Positions 34,181-46,639 of a stretch of 64,000 nucleotides of DNA are shown here, piece after piece (positions within the stretch are counted from its first letter, which is position 1; each line of letters begins with the position of its first letter). The position numbers and the translations under genes are program-made. Source of the stretch: Eudorina sp. 2006-703-Eu-15. Lineage: Eukaryota; Chlorophyta; Chlorophyceae; Chlamydomonadales; Volvocaceae. The notes below the pieces were generated by a model. It did no database searches, was not told the DNA's origin, and was given only the letters and a program-made list of their open reading frames with translations. The stretch is taken from the NCBI GenBank assembly GCA_003117195.1, contig BDSI01000217.1, positions 53,197 to 117,196 on the forward strand, in the 5' to 3' direction.

Positions 34181-35684
34181 CCAAACATGGATACTGCTGC
34201 CACCCTGGGCCCATTGTTTGCTTGATTCCATCCCCTCCATCATCTGGGATTCAACCACAGTATTGGGGTAGTGATAACCACCGGTGAGGCTGAAGCAATA
34301 GCTGTAACACTGCCCTTGTTTAGTGATATCTGCCCCCAACTCAGCCTAATTACACCAGACCTGCTACATCTGGTAGTTCCCTGGTCGCTAGGCTTCCTCT
34401 GTAAGAAGCTATGTGTAAAATGTTGGCTGCTAGATAGACTTACCTGTGACTTGTGCTAGCTCCCTCCTAATTGTACCGAGTTGGTGCATCCTCCAAATAG
34501 TCGCTAGGCCGCCCTGCACAATGTACAAGCCGCAAGCTCCATGACCGCCTTTCACTATGTACAAGCCGCTAGCTCCATATACAGCCCTCCACCATGTGCA
34601 AGCCGCTAGCTCCATGTTATACCTACAGAAGTGCATGGAACGGGGACAAAGTCTGTGCCTCAGCACTAGATGACACATGGTCGGAGCAAAGCAACCTGTA
34701 TTCTGAATGACAATTCGTGTCATAACTCACCTTCATACGGTATTATGGCTTGATGGTTGTGGGCTGAAAGGTGTAGCAGCTCCACCACCAGTCCGTCCGA
34801 AGGTGAACTTCAAGGCGACCAGCAGACCTGCAATATTCAGACATCCATGGACAATTTTGTACGTGTTAACCAAAATATGCGATAAAGCATGAAGAATGAC
34901 TGCAGAGATGTTGCCTGGTGCTTGCTTTCCTGAAGTCAACGATGATGTTAGCAGGAGTCGACGGTCAAGGATACTGCAACCTGAATGTGGGCCCATAGTC
35001 ATTGATAAATATTTATTATACGTTAACAAAAGTATATGATAATGGAACAAAATAACCAAGTCACAAACAATTCAGCAGAAGAATGACCTTCCGTACTTGA
35101 CATCTCAACTCATCCAGCACTTATCGTTCTTGTAAGAAAACTCACTTCCAAACAATTTTGTAACAATCATGCTTTTAAATGTCCAGCTCCCGCTCATCCC
35201 TTTCAGTATCGCATGTCATTAAGATAAGGGAACGTTGGTCGTGCGGGTCGTGGTACTGCCGCACCACGGCCCGCACTCTCCACGTCACGCTGGCAAGCCC
35301 GAAATGTAGGGCCGAAATGTAGGGTAAATGTCAGGTATGAGGCGGTCAAGTTACAAGGTCAATGGCATGTGTCGGTTATATTGTTATGAAGCACGCAATG
35401 CATACGGAAAGAAATGGATAAATGGAATCGTAGTTTAGTGAATGGATATGGCGCAAGAAATGGCGCAAGAATGTTTGTCACGTAGATGTGCGCAGGATGG
35501 CGCAATAGTTCGCAATGTTCGCAACAGTTCGCAATAAACGACGAGCGGGTGCACATTCGAATCAATAAAGAAAAAGCCAACTGCAACATGAAGAACAGCT
35601 ATGTAGCATAGGCAAGAAATGGGGACCACAGGCTCGAGGTAGCGTGTATGTGGTGGCCAGCCAACACACACACCACCCCGACCT
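34181..35684. other. Element E non-coding stretch
   Basis: AT-richer, with three imperfect copies of an AAGCCGCTAGCTCCAT word at 34527-34615 and a strong GC-rich hairpin at about 35238-35275 (GTGCGGG ... CCCGCAC). The hairpin lies 3' of the minus-strand genes. No gene recognised. Confidence 0.5.
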
Positions 35685-36830
35685 TTAAACAACAGGCATC
35701 ACAACAGGCGTCGAGTGGCCAGCCCGACGCCTGGTAACAACCTGTGCCGTGGCCAACATCAAGAAAGGGAACAGTGAGCGCTGCACTCCTTGCCCTGGAG
35801 TTGCATTTGCGCCTCCATCAGAGCCGCTTTCTGAACCACCACCATAGGCACCCCCATAGGCTCCGCCCCCACTGTGCCCCCCGCCAGAACCACCCTGCCC
35901 CCCGGCGCCACCACCACTGGAATCACGCCTAAACGGAGTGTCGGAGCGCTTGCACTTCTGACCACGTTTCTGAGCCATGTAGCTGTCAATCATCATGGCC
36001 GCCTGAGTCCTAGTAAGGCGGTCGAGGACCTGAGGGTTGACTTGAGGGTTGAGTTTCTTAATAAGGGCCTTCTGAGCTTCAGAGGCTCCACTAATTTGAC
36101 TGATGGTGTTGCCAATGAAGCTGATGGCCTCGGCCTTGGTCTTGGGCATCTTCTCGGGCGGTATCTGTGGGTGGTGGACAGCATACAGGCATGGTTAGCT
36201 CTGGAAAGGAAACACAGTGAAGAGCTATGCACCATGCATGTCACGGCAAGTGGACTAGCTACAAGGGAATGTTGACCTGCAACAGTACTTACGTTACGTT
36301 TTGCGAGCCACTTCGCCTGAACGTCGGTGATGGGCTCGTCTGAAGTAAGAGTGGCTGTCTCCAGCATAGTCGTAGCCTTCTCCTTGGTGAGGTCGTCCTC
36401 GACGGTAATGCCCTTGTTTATAAGGGCCTCCTTCTGACGTCCAGTTGCAGGCTTCTTACCATCATGGATGGTTTTGAACTACGGGGGCAGCAGGGACAGG
36501 GACAGGGCGAGTGCGTCTTCATGAAGGCGTGTAATTGGACCTGTTGCTGGCTGAAACTGTAACCCGGCAACACAAGGAAGGCTGATAGGTGAAGACTTTC
36601 TGCCTTACCAAGTCGTGCGCCACACGATGTTCGGTAATCATCTTGCTTGCATCCACAAATGTCTCTGGCCATTCAGTTGGCAAAATACCCAGGTCGTTGA
36701 GAAAGTTCTCCTGGCCCTTGGAGCGGGGGCCGTTAGGATCAGTCTTCACAGAACCAACTGTTGATGTACTAGGGCCGCCTAAGGGCGCCGCCAAACCCGC
36801 GTCGTAGAACTCCTGCAGCGTCATGCCCAT
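35685..36830 (-). CDS. Three-exon gene with four short helical repeat units
   Basis: Exons 36830-36609, 36478-36293 and 36164-35685 (GTAAGG and GTAAGT donors, TAG and CAG acceptors, all phase 0) give 295 residues. Four units share the plan Q-x3-L, a turn, then L-T-K-x2-A-x3-(I/M): GQENFLNDLG/ASKMI, RQKEALINKG/LTKEKATTML, VQAKWLAKRN/KTKAEAISFI and AQKALIKKLN/LTRTQAAMMI. This resembles the small DUF3072-type unit from bacterial proteins, by memory only. A Gly/Ser-rich tail follows. It lies 155 bp downstream of the Rep/helicase stop on the same strand. An alternative 5' extension to 36862 is open. Function unknown. Nucleic-acid binding or an accessory transposition role is a guess. Confidence 0.65.
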
Positions 36831-36984
36831 ACCAGCAGCAAGACCAAGATGCTCCGACCCTACGATTCAAACCCAACATGGAAAACAAATGAGTGACAAT
36901 GAGGCACACATGCACCGACCGGGACTATTGCAATAATCATGTGTTATGGGATCCATTCGTTTGTAGTTTGCTGTAAAGGCAAAG

Positions 36985-39900
36985 CTAATCGTCATCGTTG
37001 CCAGCCGCAACTGGCGGGCCCATCTCTTCAATATCCGCTAGCATATCGGCATAAACGGCATCATCTAAGTCTGTGCCGTCGTCCGGTACATGCGGATTGA
37101 ACATGTCCGCGGTGAGCGCAACGTTCCTGGGCAGGATGTGCAGCTGGTCTATGCTGACAACACGCGACAGGGCAACATAAGCCTGCCCCAAACGTGACAT
37201 ATTTGTGAAGTCAACCACTACGGGGTCGCAGATGGTATCTCCCTGAACCTTGTGCACAGTGCGTGCGTAGGCGACCACCAAGGGAAACATTTTGCGCCGG
37301 AGACGTACACGGTTGTAGTACTTGCAGTCAATAATTCGCGGGATGTGAACCTCAACAGAAGTGGCCAGGACGCGAAGCCGTACAAACTTGGCTGTCACCT
37401 CCAGCACCTCTCCAAGCGTCCCATTCTCTATCTTCGGGTGCTTGAGGTTTTGGGTGCACATGACGACCATTCCGACGGCAACGAGCAACTTCTCACTAAG
37501 GACACCTTTGTCCTCCATCATGCGCTTAAGGTACGCCAGGTTTTCGGCAGAAAAACGGGTGCTTTGTTCCACTTCATCCTCAGCCAGAATCGTGACAAGT
37601 TCTTGCTCGGAGTAATGGGCGCACGCGGCTTCTTCGTTGTATTTTGTCACCTCCTCGTTGGTACCCGCAATGAACCATGCATTCAAAGGGGGAACCCAAT
37701 CGTCAGAGGCAACACGAGCTTGTAGGAGAGCAAGATTTTCGTGGCTGGGCTGGGAAACCCGCACATTGTTCAGACACTTAATCCAGGAAGCGTTGTTAGG
37801 ATCCTGGCGGTGGTTGGTGCTGAGAGTGATTTCTCTGAACTGAGACCACATAGCCCAGCGGTAGGGCTGATGGACACACGTCGATTCATTGCAACGTCTA
37901 TCACAGACAGCCGGTAACTGGTGCTTGTCCCCGCCTAAGATAACAAATTTGCCGGCAAAGGGTTCAGTGCAATTAGGAGTTGCGTCAATACACCTCTGAT
38001 GCACCTCATGCAACAGATCGGACTTTGCCATGCTGACCTCGTCAATAATGATAATATCCGCCATGTCAATATACATGAGGATATTAACATTGGTCAAAGG
38101 AATCCACGACGATCCAGAAAAGCCGAAGGCCATGTGAACAGTCATTGCACTGGGGCCAAGGAGTTTGGCAGCCTTGGCAGTAGTGGCACACACCACGACC
38201 CGCTTGCCCATGGTGGTAGCTTTAGCGATAAACGCACGCAAGGTGTGACTCTTACCGTGCCCCCCGGCACCCTGGATTCGCCATAGCTTATGTTGCTGCT
38301 GTTCTAGTATGGAGAGGACCATCTCCTGGTCCGGATCAGCCTCACACTGGGCAACGAGTAGATTGGCCTCGTTGGGTTCAACAGTAGGGGCGTAGGAGCG
38401 CTGAATGCATGCCATGAAGTGACGGGAAAGGCTATCCGTTGAAGATCGTCTAAGGTCATCATAGTCATGGGCGTGCTGGTCAACGAACTCCGGCATGGAC
38501 GCACGGATTTCTAACATGGACGCTATGGGCTTTTCAGATTCGATGAACTCCAGAGCGGAGTCACGCATGTGTCCCTCCCAGTTGTACTTTGAAAGCTTCA
38601 AGTGCTCAACCAGCGCCTCATCTGACGTAAACAAACCATGCAGGTACGCTGCCTCACACCAGCTCTTAGTACGGTTGTCTGTTCGCTTGAAGGCGTCGTC
38701 GTGGTTGCGGAAGGGGAAGCGCTGCATGATCTCAGAATAGTAAAATTTCTCACCGTCCTTTGGGCTAAAGGTGCGGATTATGGGCACAAGGGGAGCCGCA
38801 CGGCGAAACAGATGGCAGTCATTGGGCAACTGTCCGACGTAGAGGGGGTGGTCAGTGTTAGTTTTTTTAGGTTTGACCTCGTAACTTGTTTTCCAGTCAA
38901 CAATAGTGGCTGCAGTGAGCATGGGATCAAGGTCTAAGGGCCGGTCAAAGTATGCGTCGGTAACATGCTTGCCATGATGACCTATAGTCACTGAACGAAG
39001 GTTGGGCGGCTCTAGGTTGATGTTGACGAACTTAAGGTTGTCGCTGACCCGTGCAAGTTCATAGTCCTGCAGTACCCACGCCGCCTCATTGACAGAGACT
39101 ACCTTGGTGTGCAAAGATGCGGCAATGGACTGCAGGGTGCCCACACTCACTTCCGCAGGGAGGCCGAATGCATGCAGATTCGAGGCATTAACACTGACAG
39201 ACCCATGGGTGTCGACCTTCCATTGGTACTTCATCAAGTAATTAAGCCAAGCAGAGTCGGTGCCCCGCTGCAGATGCACGTGACAACGCAAAATGTACAG
39301 CAAGCCGGGGTGATAGTTGACAAGGAACGCATCCCTGTCATGAATACACATATACTCCCAGCGGTTGATGACGGGATCCAACACAGCGTTGGGAGTACAC
39401 ATGCGAGGGAAGCCCTTGCTGCAGCTAGTGCCATTACGCTTGCATGTCGTCGTGGAGCACTTGTGAATCATGTTGCAGCGAGGAATAAGCCCGGCTACAG
39501 TATCCCAGAATTGCTTCCGATCGGGGTTGGCATGCAGCACTGGAAACTTAGTGGCATCGGGGGTGGTGGCAATGATCTCATTATTAACACGCTCGACATC
39601 GTCTGGGTTTGCGAGCATAAGGGCAAAGTGAGCATGTGCACTGCCGCGTCCCTGGAATTCCACCTTAACCGAGTACCATGACATCTCACCAAAGACTGGG
39701 TTAGTGTGCCCGTCCTTCACCTTGAGCAAGTTCTCACAAACCCAGTCGAGACGAATACAGAACAGGCGGCCAACTTCACAAGGGGCCCTCAAGTAGGCAT
39801 CGTGCAATTCAGGGTTGTGGAACTGCACGCCATTTATCTGTCGATTCAAGTGCATCATCTCGGGCCAGTGCATTTCATTGCATGTCAGGGTGAAGAAAAA

Positions 39901-42393
39901 ATCCGGCAGTCGACCAAAGTGCTGGCAGGCAGCCTTGGACATGTTGAGGTACTCGAAGAAGTAACGCGGAGACCCGTTAATGCTAGCAGGGAGGGCTCTA
40001 CGCATGCGTTGGGAGTCCTCGTACGATAGATTGTAATTCAGGCGTGCTTGGGCAGAGACGGAGCAGCTGACGTTGTGCATGTGCAGCTTGTGCTTTAGAG
40101 CAAGCTGATACATAGTCAGAAGATAGGAGGCATTGAGTGTGAAGACCGTTGCCCACTGCACAGCTGTACGAAACTCGAGATATTTCAGCAGTGTTCCTCG
40201 ACGTTTGCTTCCCTGCTCGTGCTCAACATTCCACGCACCCTTATCACCCGGAAAAAGATACGGGTGACTTGCCACCTCAACAGTGAGATCCTCCCCGGGC
40301 TTATTGTACAAATGGACATGCTGCGTGTGTCCAGCCGAATCAACGACCTCGCCCATCACTGGCGGCGGCGCCTCAGGGTCGGGCCGGACACACAAATGCA
40401 CGTTGTGCGTGATAGCGGTGGCTATAGGGCCGTCACCCTCGTGTGTGGTGACTGGAGCACGAGCGCGATTTTCCTCTATCGCAGGAATGTCCTCCGGCTG
40501 TACAACGGGCATACCAGGGGGCTCAGCCAAATCCTTATCATGTAGCGTCTGATACGAGGAGTAGTTCTGGCTGCTCTGCTGCAGTTTTGTCTGGGCAACT
40601 GTTGCGCGGGCTTTCATATCCGGCGTGAGTTCACGGACGCGACCCACATATGGACCGAGGAACCCCTCGTCCAAACTGGTACCTCCAATCATGCCTTCGG
40701 TACGAACATAGTCGAATGACCGTGTTAGTCGCCCGAAGTTGATGTGAGGTACCAGGAAGGACAACGAGGAGAGCACCTCGAAGGGCTGCCGTGGGAGCCA
40801 GCGACGGAGAAAGGTGGCAATTTGTGAAGGTGCCCTTGCGAACGACAGCCACAGGCGCCTCGGGTTCAGTCTGTCGTCCAATTGCTTTTCAGCCTCATGG
40901 CAATGGATACAGATTCGAACACAGCGGCCGCCGTGTCTGTCCTGAACCCAGTCCCTATTGTGGGGACACTCCATAACACCCGGCAGGGAGTCGATGGTGT
41001 CCTCGTCACGCAATTCGTGCCACTTAGTGTGATTTTGGACCCATCGCTGGTCTTGCATCTTATCCCCGAGTATCACTGAGGAACACAGAGGACACATCAT
41101 AGCTTTGGAGAACACAGTGGTCATGTGCTCGTCGAGCTGCCTATGCGTACCTATATAGGATTTTATGTCCCGGTCGGTGCACGCGCACGCCCATTGCCAC
41201 TCACTTTGTTCCTCAGTGTAGGCGTTGACTGCGGGGGTTCGTGGCGTTGCAGCTGTAGCAGGGGCTGGCGCGGCGACAGGAGGCAGCAGGACGGGCGGCG
41301 GCGCGTTCACAGCTGGCGGAGGCTGCGCTGCAGGTGGCTGTTGCTGCATAGCGATAGTAGCCTGCAAACAGCGACAAGGCGAGGGTTGCGTGTTATGCTA
41401 CGGTCAAGGAGATAGGGGATACGGAAAGACTAGCATGATACCATCTGGACAGGCATGAGACTCAGTACGAATATTTTATGCCATACACCTATCCTCCATA
41501 TCCTGCACATCAGGTTCTAGCAAGGGTCTAACAAGGGCCCGTAAGGGTACTGAGAAGTACGAGCATGCGCCGTACACAGAGAACCGTATTCCTGGAACGA
41601 TAACGATACCGACGTATCAAAACGCTTCTCGAATTCCCCCCCCCGTGATTCCGCGATTTCACTTACCATCATTTGCTGCATGAAGCTGGGGTTGGCGAAG
41701 AAGGCCGCCATCATGGCTTGCATGGCGGTAGTGTTTGGCGGTGTGGCCGTAGGTGGCGGAGGTGCAGCAGTAGGTGGGGCGGCCGCAGGCGTGGTTGTGT
41801 CCAGTGGAATCGCGGTTTCGTCGCCACTGCCAGTCGCGTTGTCGGCGTCTTCAATAATACGGCGGCGTACGGCTGGCGGGTCGGTACCCTCGACGGGACG
41901 TTTGTCTTTGCCTGCGGCATCAGCACGCACAGCAAACGACAAATAAATTCAAAGTATTTCACCAGCGATCGCGAGTTAAGGTACCGCGGAAAGCGTTGTT
42001 GAAACATTCCTTCACATGCCACAAATTTGTCGACTAGGGAGCCGGCCCGCCCGCTGCCAAGGAATTTTGAACAATGAACCGTCCCGAACACATAACAATT
42101 ACACTTACCGGCACCGGGCTTGGCGTTTGCGTAAGTGACGCCGGCGGTCGCGAGAATCGCAAGCAGTAGAACGACTGCAAGCGGCAGGTTGACGACGATG
42201 GCACGACGGGAACGGTGACGAGGAAGAACTTTGCGAGGTGGACTTTCTTCCATGGCGAAACCTGCACGTAAAATGCAATGTGTCAAATGATTGCATGTCC
42301 ATGACAGCGCGCCTGGAGGAAAAGCTGCGTACAATGCTTACCTCCAGAAAGGAGAAGAGCCAGAAGAAGATGAAGAAGTGCCACGGCTGACAT
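36985..42393 (-). CDS. Helitron Rep/helicase with an N-terminal membrane leader, four exons
   Basis: Exons 42393-42342, 42261-42109, 41911-41667 and 41361-36985 (donors GTAAGC/GTAAGT, acceptors CAG; phases 1, 1, 0 all agree) give about 1608 residues. Exon 1 reads like a signal peptide (MSAVALLHLLLALLLSG). Exon 2 has a second hydrophobic stretch (VVNLPLAVVLLLAILATAG). A Cys/His-rich region follows near residue 200-310. The Rep HUH motif GRGSAHAHF is near residue 726 (39628-39636), the two-tyrosine motif YLMKYQWK near 855, and a Pif1-like helicase has Walker A GGHGKSHTLRAF near 1180, IIIDEVSM near 1250 and the final LGQAYVALSRV near 1540. It nicks and unwinds DNA for rolling-circle transposition. 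The catalytic core is intact. The membrane leader is atypical. Confidence 0.85.
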
Positions 42394-43429
42394 TGATAAC
42401 GCCTAAAGTAAAACTGTAATGGTCGCAATAACTTGGTATAGGTTTGTGTAAAAAGTCAAACAATTGTAGAAAGGGTAAGGTGGTCTATCGTCATATTTGG
42501 ACCGAATTGCATATAGCCTAAGACATCGCAGTAGGAAGATTATGTCCAAGAATGCGAGTCGCATGCCCATTTATACGCCTGACGGCGGGTCAAGTGTGCC
42601 CGGTACGGCGTTGCTCGGACTAACGGCGGGTCAGTGAGGCAACCGCAACTTGTCACGGCTGCACTATCGCAGAGAGCCGTCAAGCAGATGAATAATAGAT
42701 TGCAAATTTTAAAAGACGAAACAAAAAGGAGCCGAATGGAACTTTGCGCGCACGAAAAGGGAGGATTCGGTGTTGCACCAGCTGCAGCGAAGGATTGGAG
42801 TCCAAAACCGGACTTAAGACGTTGCCGGGCATTCAGAGAAAAATGTGAAGGAAAAGACCATGGTTCCCGCAGGGCGGGCCAATGCCCTGCGGGAGCCATG
42901 GTCCATCGGCGGGAGGGGCCCTGACTGGAAACGCCACCGGCCGGGCCAACAAAGACATCTTTGAGAAGAGAAGCAATTATAGAATGACATTTTGTGATTG
43001 CCGCGGGCGCGCTGCGGTGCATTGTGGCGACGACTGTGGAAATTCCCGAGGGGCTTATATGTCTAGACTGACTTACATTGGGGGAAATGTACGGCATCAT
43101 GAATTGCCTAGATTTTGAGATAACAAAGATAACATCTTATAGAAAGCCTAAAGATATATCTATCTGCCAAATAAGATCTACGATGTCTAGACTAGCGTAA
43201 TATGAGCGGTAGCAATAACAATTGTTTTGTTATTGTTACATGAAGCCCAAGGAAAGTTGCTTCCAGGTTTGGCGCTCAGGCAAGGCCAAGCCATTCAGCG
43301 GACGGAGCAGAGGAGAGCAGCAGTCTCATACAGCCTGTGTTCCGAGCGTAGGAATGACCATATTCATCACTCGTTTTGAGGTTCTTATATAAGGTACCGC
43401 GTCACCAAATGATGACACTGTACACTATC
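42394..43429. other. Element E region upstream of the Rep gene
   Basis: Holds a strong hairpin (42856-42903). The minus-strand frame 42540-43100 is open but shows no domain. Possible minus-strand promoter sequence for the Rep gene lies at the left side, but no clear TATA box was found. Confidence 0.4.
42856..42903. repeat. 20-bp-arm hairpin
   Basis: GACCATGG(T)TCCCGCAGGGC and its inverse with one mismatch around an 8-nt loop. It could be a Helitron terminal or regulatory hairpin. The position 5' of the Rep gene does not fit the usual 3' hairpin. Confidence 0.75.
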
Positions 43430-44960
43430 ATCCGTTGGCAGCCTTGCCTGCCCGCACACGCCCTGCGTGGGCACTCATCGCCCTTCCCCAGCCTGTGCCT
43501 GCTCACTCTGAGCATGATTCGGTCTCCCAGCCCACCGCGCCCTGGCCATTGAGACATATGCCTCCCCAGCAGCCCTTGCCTGCCCGCATACACCCTGGCA
43601 ACGCATCGCCCTTCCCCAGCCCGTGCCTGCTCTGCGCACAATTTGGTCTCCCAGCCCACCTCACACTGGCCAGTGAGGCATTGGCCTCCCCAGCCCTTGC
43701 CTGCCCTGCACATTCATCTATCTGCCTTAACTGCCCGCACACACGCTGGCCATGCATCACCCTTCCCCAGCCCGTGCCTGCTTGCTCTGAGCACAATTCG
43801 GTCTCCCAGCCCACTTCACCCTGGCCAGTGAGGCATTGGCCTCCCCAGCCCTTGCCTGCCTGCACACGCCCTGGCCACGCATCACCCTTCCCCAGCCCGT
43901 GCCTGCTCTGCGCACAATTTTGTCTCCCAGCCCACCTCACACTGGCCAGTGAGGCATTGGCCTCCCCAGCCCTTGCCTGCCCTGCACATTCATCTATCTG
44001 CCTTACCTGCCCGCACACACCCTGGCCACGCATCACCCTTCCCCAGCCCGTGCCTGCTTGCTCTGAGCACGATTCGGTCTCCCAGCCCACTTCACCCTGG
44101 CCAGTGAGGCATTGGCCTCCCCAGCAGCCCTTGCCTGCCCGCATACACCCTGGCAACGCATCGCCCTTCCCCAGCCCGTGCCTGCTCTGCGCACAATTTG
44201 GTCTCCCAGCCCACCTCACACTGGCCAGTGAGGCATTGGCCTCCCCAGCCCTTGCCTGCCCTGCACATTCATCTATCTGCCTTAACTGCCCGCACACACC
44301 CTGGCCATGCATCACCCTTCCCCAGCCCGTGCCTGCTTGCTCTGAGCACGATTCGGTCTCCCAGCCCACTTCACCCTGGCCAGTGAGGCATTGGCCTCCC
44401 CAGCCCTTGCCTGCCTGCACACGCCCTGGCAACGCATCGCCCTTCCCCAGCCCGTGCCTGCTCTGCACAAAATTTGGTCTCCCAGCCCACCTCACACTGG
44501 CCAGTGAGGCATTGGCCTCCCCAGCCCTTGCCTGCCCTGCACATTCATCTATCTGCCTTACCTGCCCGCACACACCCTGGCCACGCATCACCCTTCCCCA
44601 GCCCGTGCCTGCTCACTCTGAGCATGATTCGGTCTCCCAGCCCACTTCACCCTGGCCAGTGAGGCATTGGCCTCCCCAGCCCTTGCCTGCCCGCACACGC
44701 CCTGGCCACGCATCGCCCTTCCCAAACCTGTGCCTGCTCTGAGCACAATTCGTACTTCCAGTCCACCGCGCCATGGCCAGTGATGAATTGGCCTACCCAC
44801 GTCCCCAGCCCTTGCCTGCCCTGCGCATTCATCTAATTCATCCGCCTTACCTGCCCGCACACGCCCTGGCCACGCATCGCCCTTCCCCAGCCCATGCCTG
44901 CCTTGAGCATGGTTTGGTCTCCTAGCCCACCGCACCCTGGCCAGTGAGGCATTGGCCTCC
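43430..44960. repeat. 276-bp tandem repeat, about 5.5 copies
   Basis: CATTCATCTATCTGCCTTA recurs near 43711, 43987, 44266 and 44542, then diverged near 44824. Inside each unit a half-length motif (CCCAGCCCGTGCCTGC, CTCCCAGCCCAC) repeats. The 435-codon plus frame is a by-product because the unit length is a multiple of three. Confidence 0.93.
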
Positions 44961-45269
44961 CCAGCCCGTGCCTGCCGTAAGCATTTGACTGTGTTCTCCG
45001 GCTGCTAACACCCTTTCTTCACATTCGACCATCTCCAGCCCACCCTCCCTAGGCAGCCATATTCACCCCCGCCTATGCATTGCTCTTCCCCACCCCACAG
45101 CTATCATTCTTGCCAGACATTGGCCTGCCACCCCACCTCTACCATTAGCACTAACATGGCCCCCACCCGCCCCCCCCTCAGAACTGGCTGCCCATTGTTT
45201 TCACTTTGCTCAACTGTGACATCAGCTCTTCCTGCCCAGTATAACACATGGTGGTGAGAACCACCGCTT

Positions 45270-45940
45270 ATGAACCTGCCTGAGTGTTCCTAGCATGTCC
45301 GAAGTGTGGTGCAAAGCATCCTCCTGCCCAGCCCATGCTAGAAGTGGCGGGTCGGGCGGCCTTCCTGCAGCCCGTTCGATTTGTGAACGAAGTAACGCAA
45401 CCCACGGTTCCCTCCACACCCTGGCACCTGCCCCTCCTGCACCCGAACCAACCTCTGCCTCACCTGAATGCTACTTTGTCAAGCCACGCTAGCCCAACGG
45501 GAACCCGTTGCACTAGTTGCACGCCCACCTTACACACACAAAGACGTCCTGCGGGGGCAGTCAAAATTGGGAACGGTACCAGCAAACAGCACGTTGCCAG
45601 ACGCCGCGAACCAGCCTGGCCACACAAGGCGCTCGTAGAAGTGCAGTGTGGTGAAGGTGCAAAGTATCCGCCTGCTCAGCCCATGCTAGAAGCGGCTGGT
45701 AGAGCGGTCTCCCCACCCGCCTGTTTAACTTGTGTGAAGTAATGAATGCAACCCACGGTCCCCTCCACACCCAGGCACGCACCTGCTCTTCCTGCACCCG
45801 AAGCCACATCTGCCTCACCTGAATGCTACTTCTCAAGCCGCGTCAACCAGGCGGGAACCATTGCACGCCCGCCTTACACACATACATGAAAACGGCCTGC
45901 GGGAGAAGGGAGAATCGTCTGCTGCGGGAGCACTGGGCGG
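45270..45940 (-). repeat. Two copies of a dispersed ~300-bp repeat
   Basis: Two diverged tandem copies (45290-45580 and 45640-45930) containing GCAAAG(C/T)ATCC, CTGCCCAGCCCATGCTAGAAG, AACGCAACCCACGG and CACCTGAATGCTACTT. The inverse of the same sequence forms the long unit of the 57-61.8 kb array outside the nest. Confidence 0.7.
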
Positions 45941-46195
45941 GAACACCCATCCCCTTACTTGGAGCTGACTGGCATTCATGCAATACGACAGATAAAATAG
46001 CATTCCTAACATCTTGATGGCCCTTGATGATGCTGCAAGGAGGATGGGCATGGACAACCAAGTCCGCGAAATCGACCGTGTCATCGGGCAAATGAGGACC
46101 TTCCTTCTGTGCAGTCTTGTGACATTTTCCGTTATAAAGAACTTCTAGGCAATGCCTCTTTGTGCAGCTTGATGCAAAAACATTTAGAAAACAAT

Positions 46196-46270
46196 GCTGT
46201 TTCGCCATCTTGTCCATTGTCGTATTCGCCTCAGAGGCGAATACGACAATGGGCGAGATGGACAAACAGC
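46196..46270. repeat. Palindrome in element E
   Basis: A perfect 19-bp arm (CCATTGTCGTATTCGCCTC) around a single central A, extended imperfectly to 75 bp. It may be a small foldback insertion. Function unknown. Confidence 0.9.
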
Positions 46271-46639
46271 ATTCTCAAGCCCATGGGCATAAAAATAAAT
46301 TTAAAGCTTGATACTGTTTACATTGTCTACATGTCTCGACAAATGGCTCACATCGGAATCCTTAGATGGGCAACCCATTCATAAGTAGAGTGGTGTTCCT
46401 ACACGGACCATAATGCATGTGTAGACGGCACACGTGTACTAGTTTATATGCTCGATAAGTATGAACCCTCTTTGGGACGCCTTTGGGTCGCGTCAAAGAT
46501 GTTGACGGGATCCTGTTCTACGTACGCTCACTGAGCCCTTCCATTTCAATGCTTACAATACAGTCCATAAACATCTATATATATTGAATTACCTACAGGA
46601 AGATAACTGACATTTCCCGTAGAACTCCATCTTTGTTAC

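Noticed and set aside
35238..35275. Helitron 3' terminal hairpin for the Rep gene
   Set aside because: Strong hairpin on the correct side, but the sequence beyond it reads CTTA and not CTRR at the expected distance, so I did not call the end.
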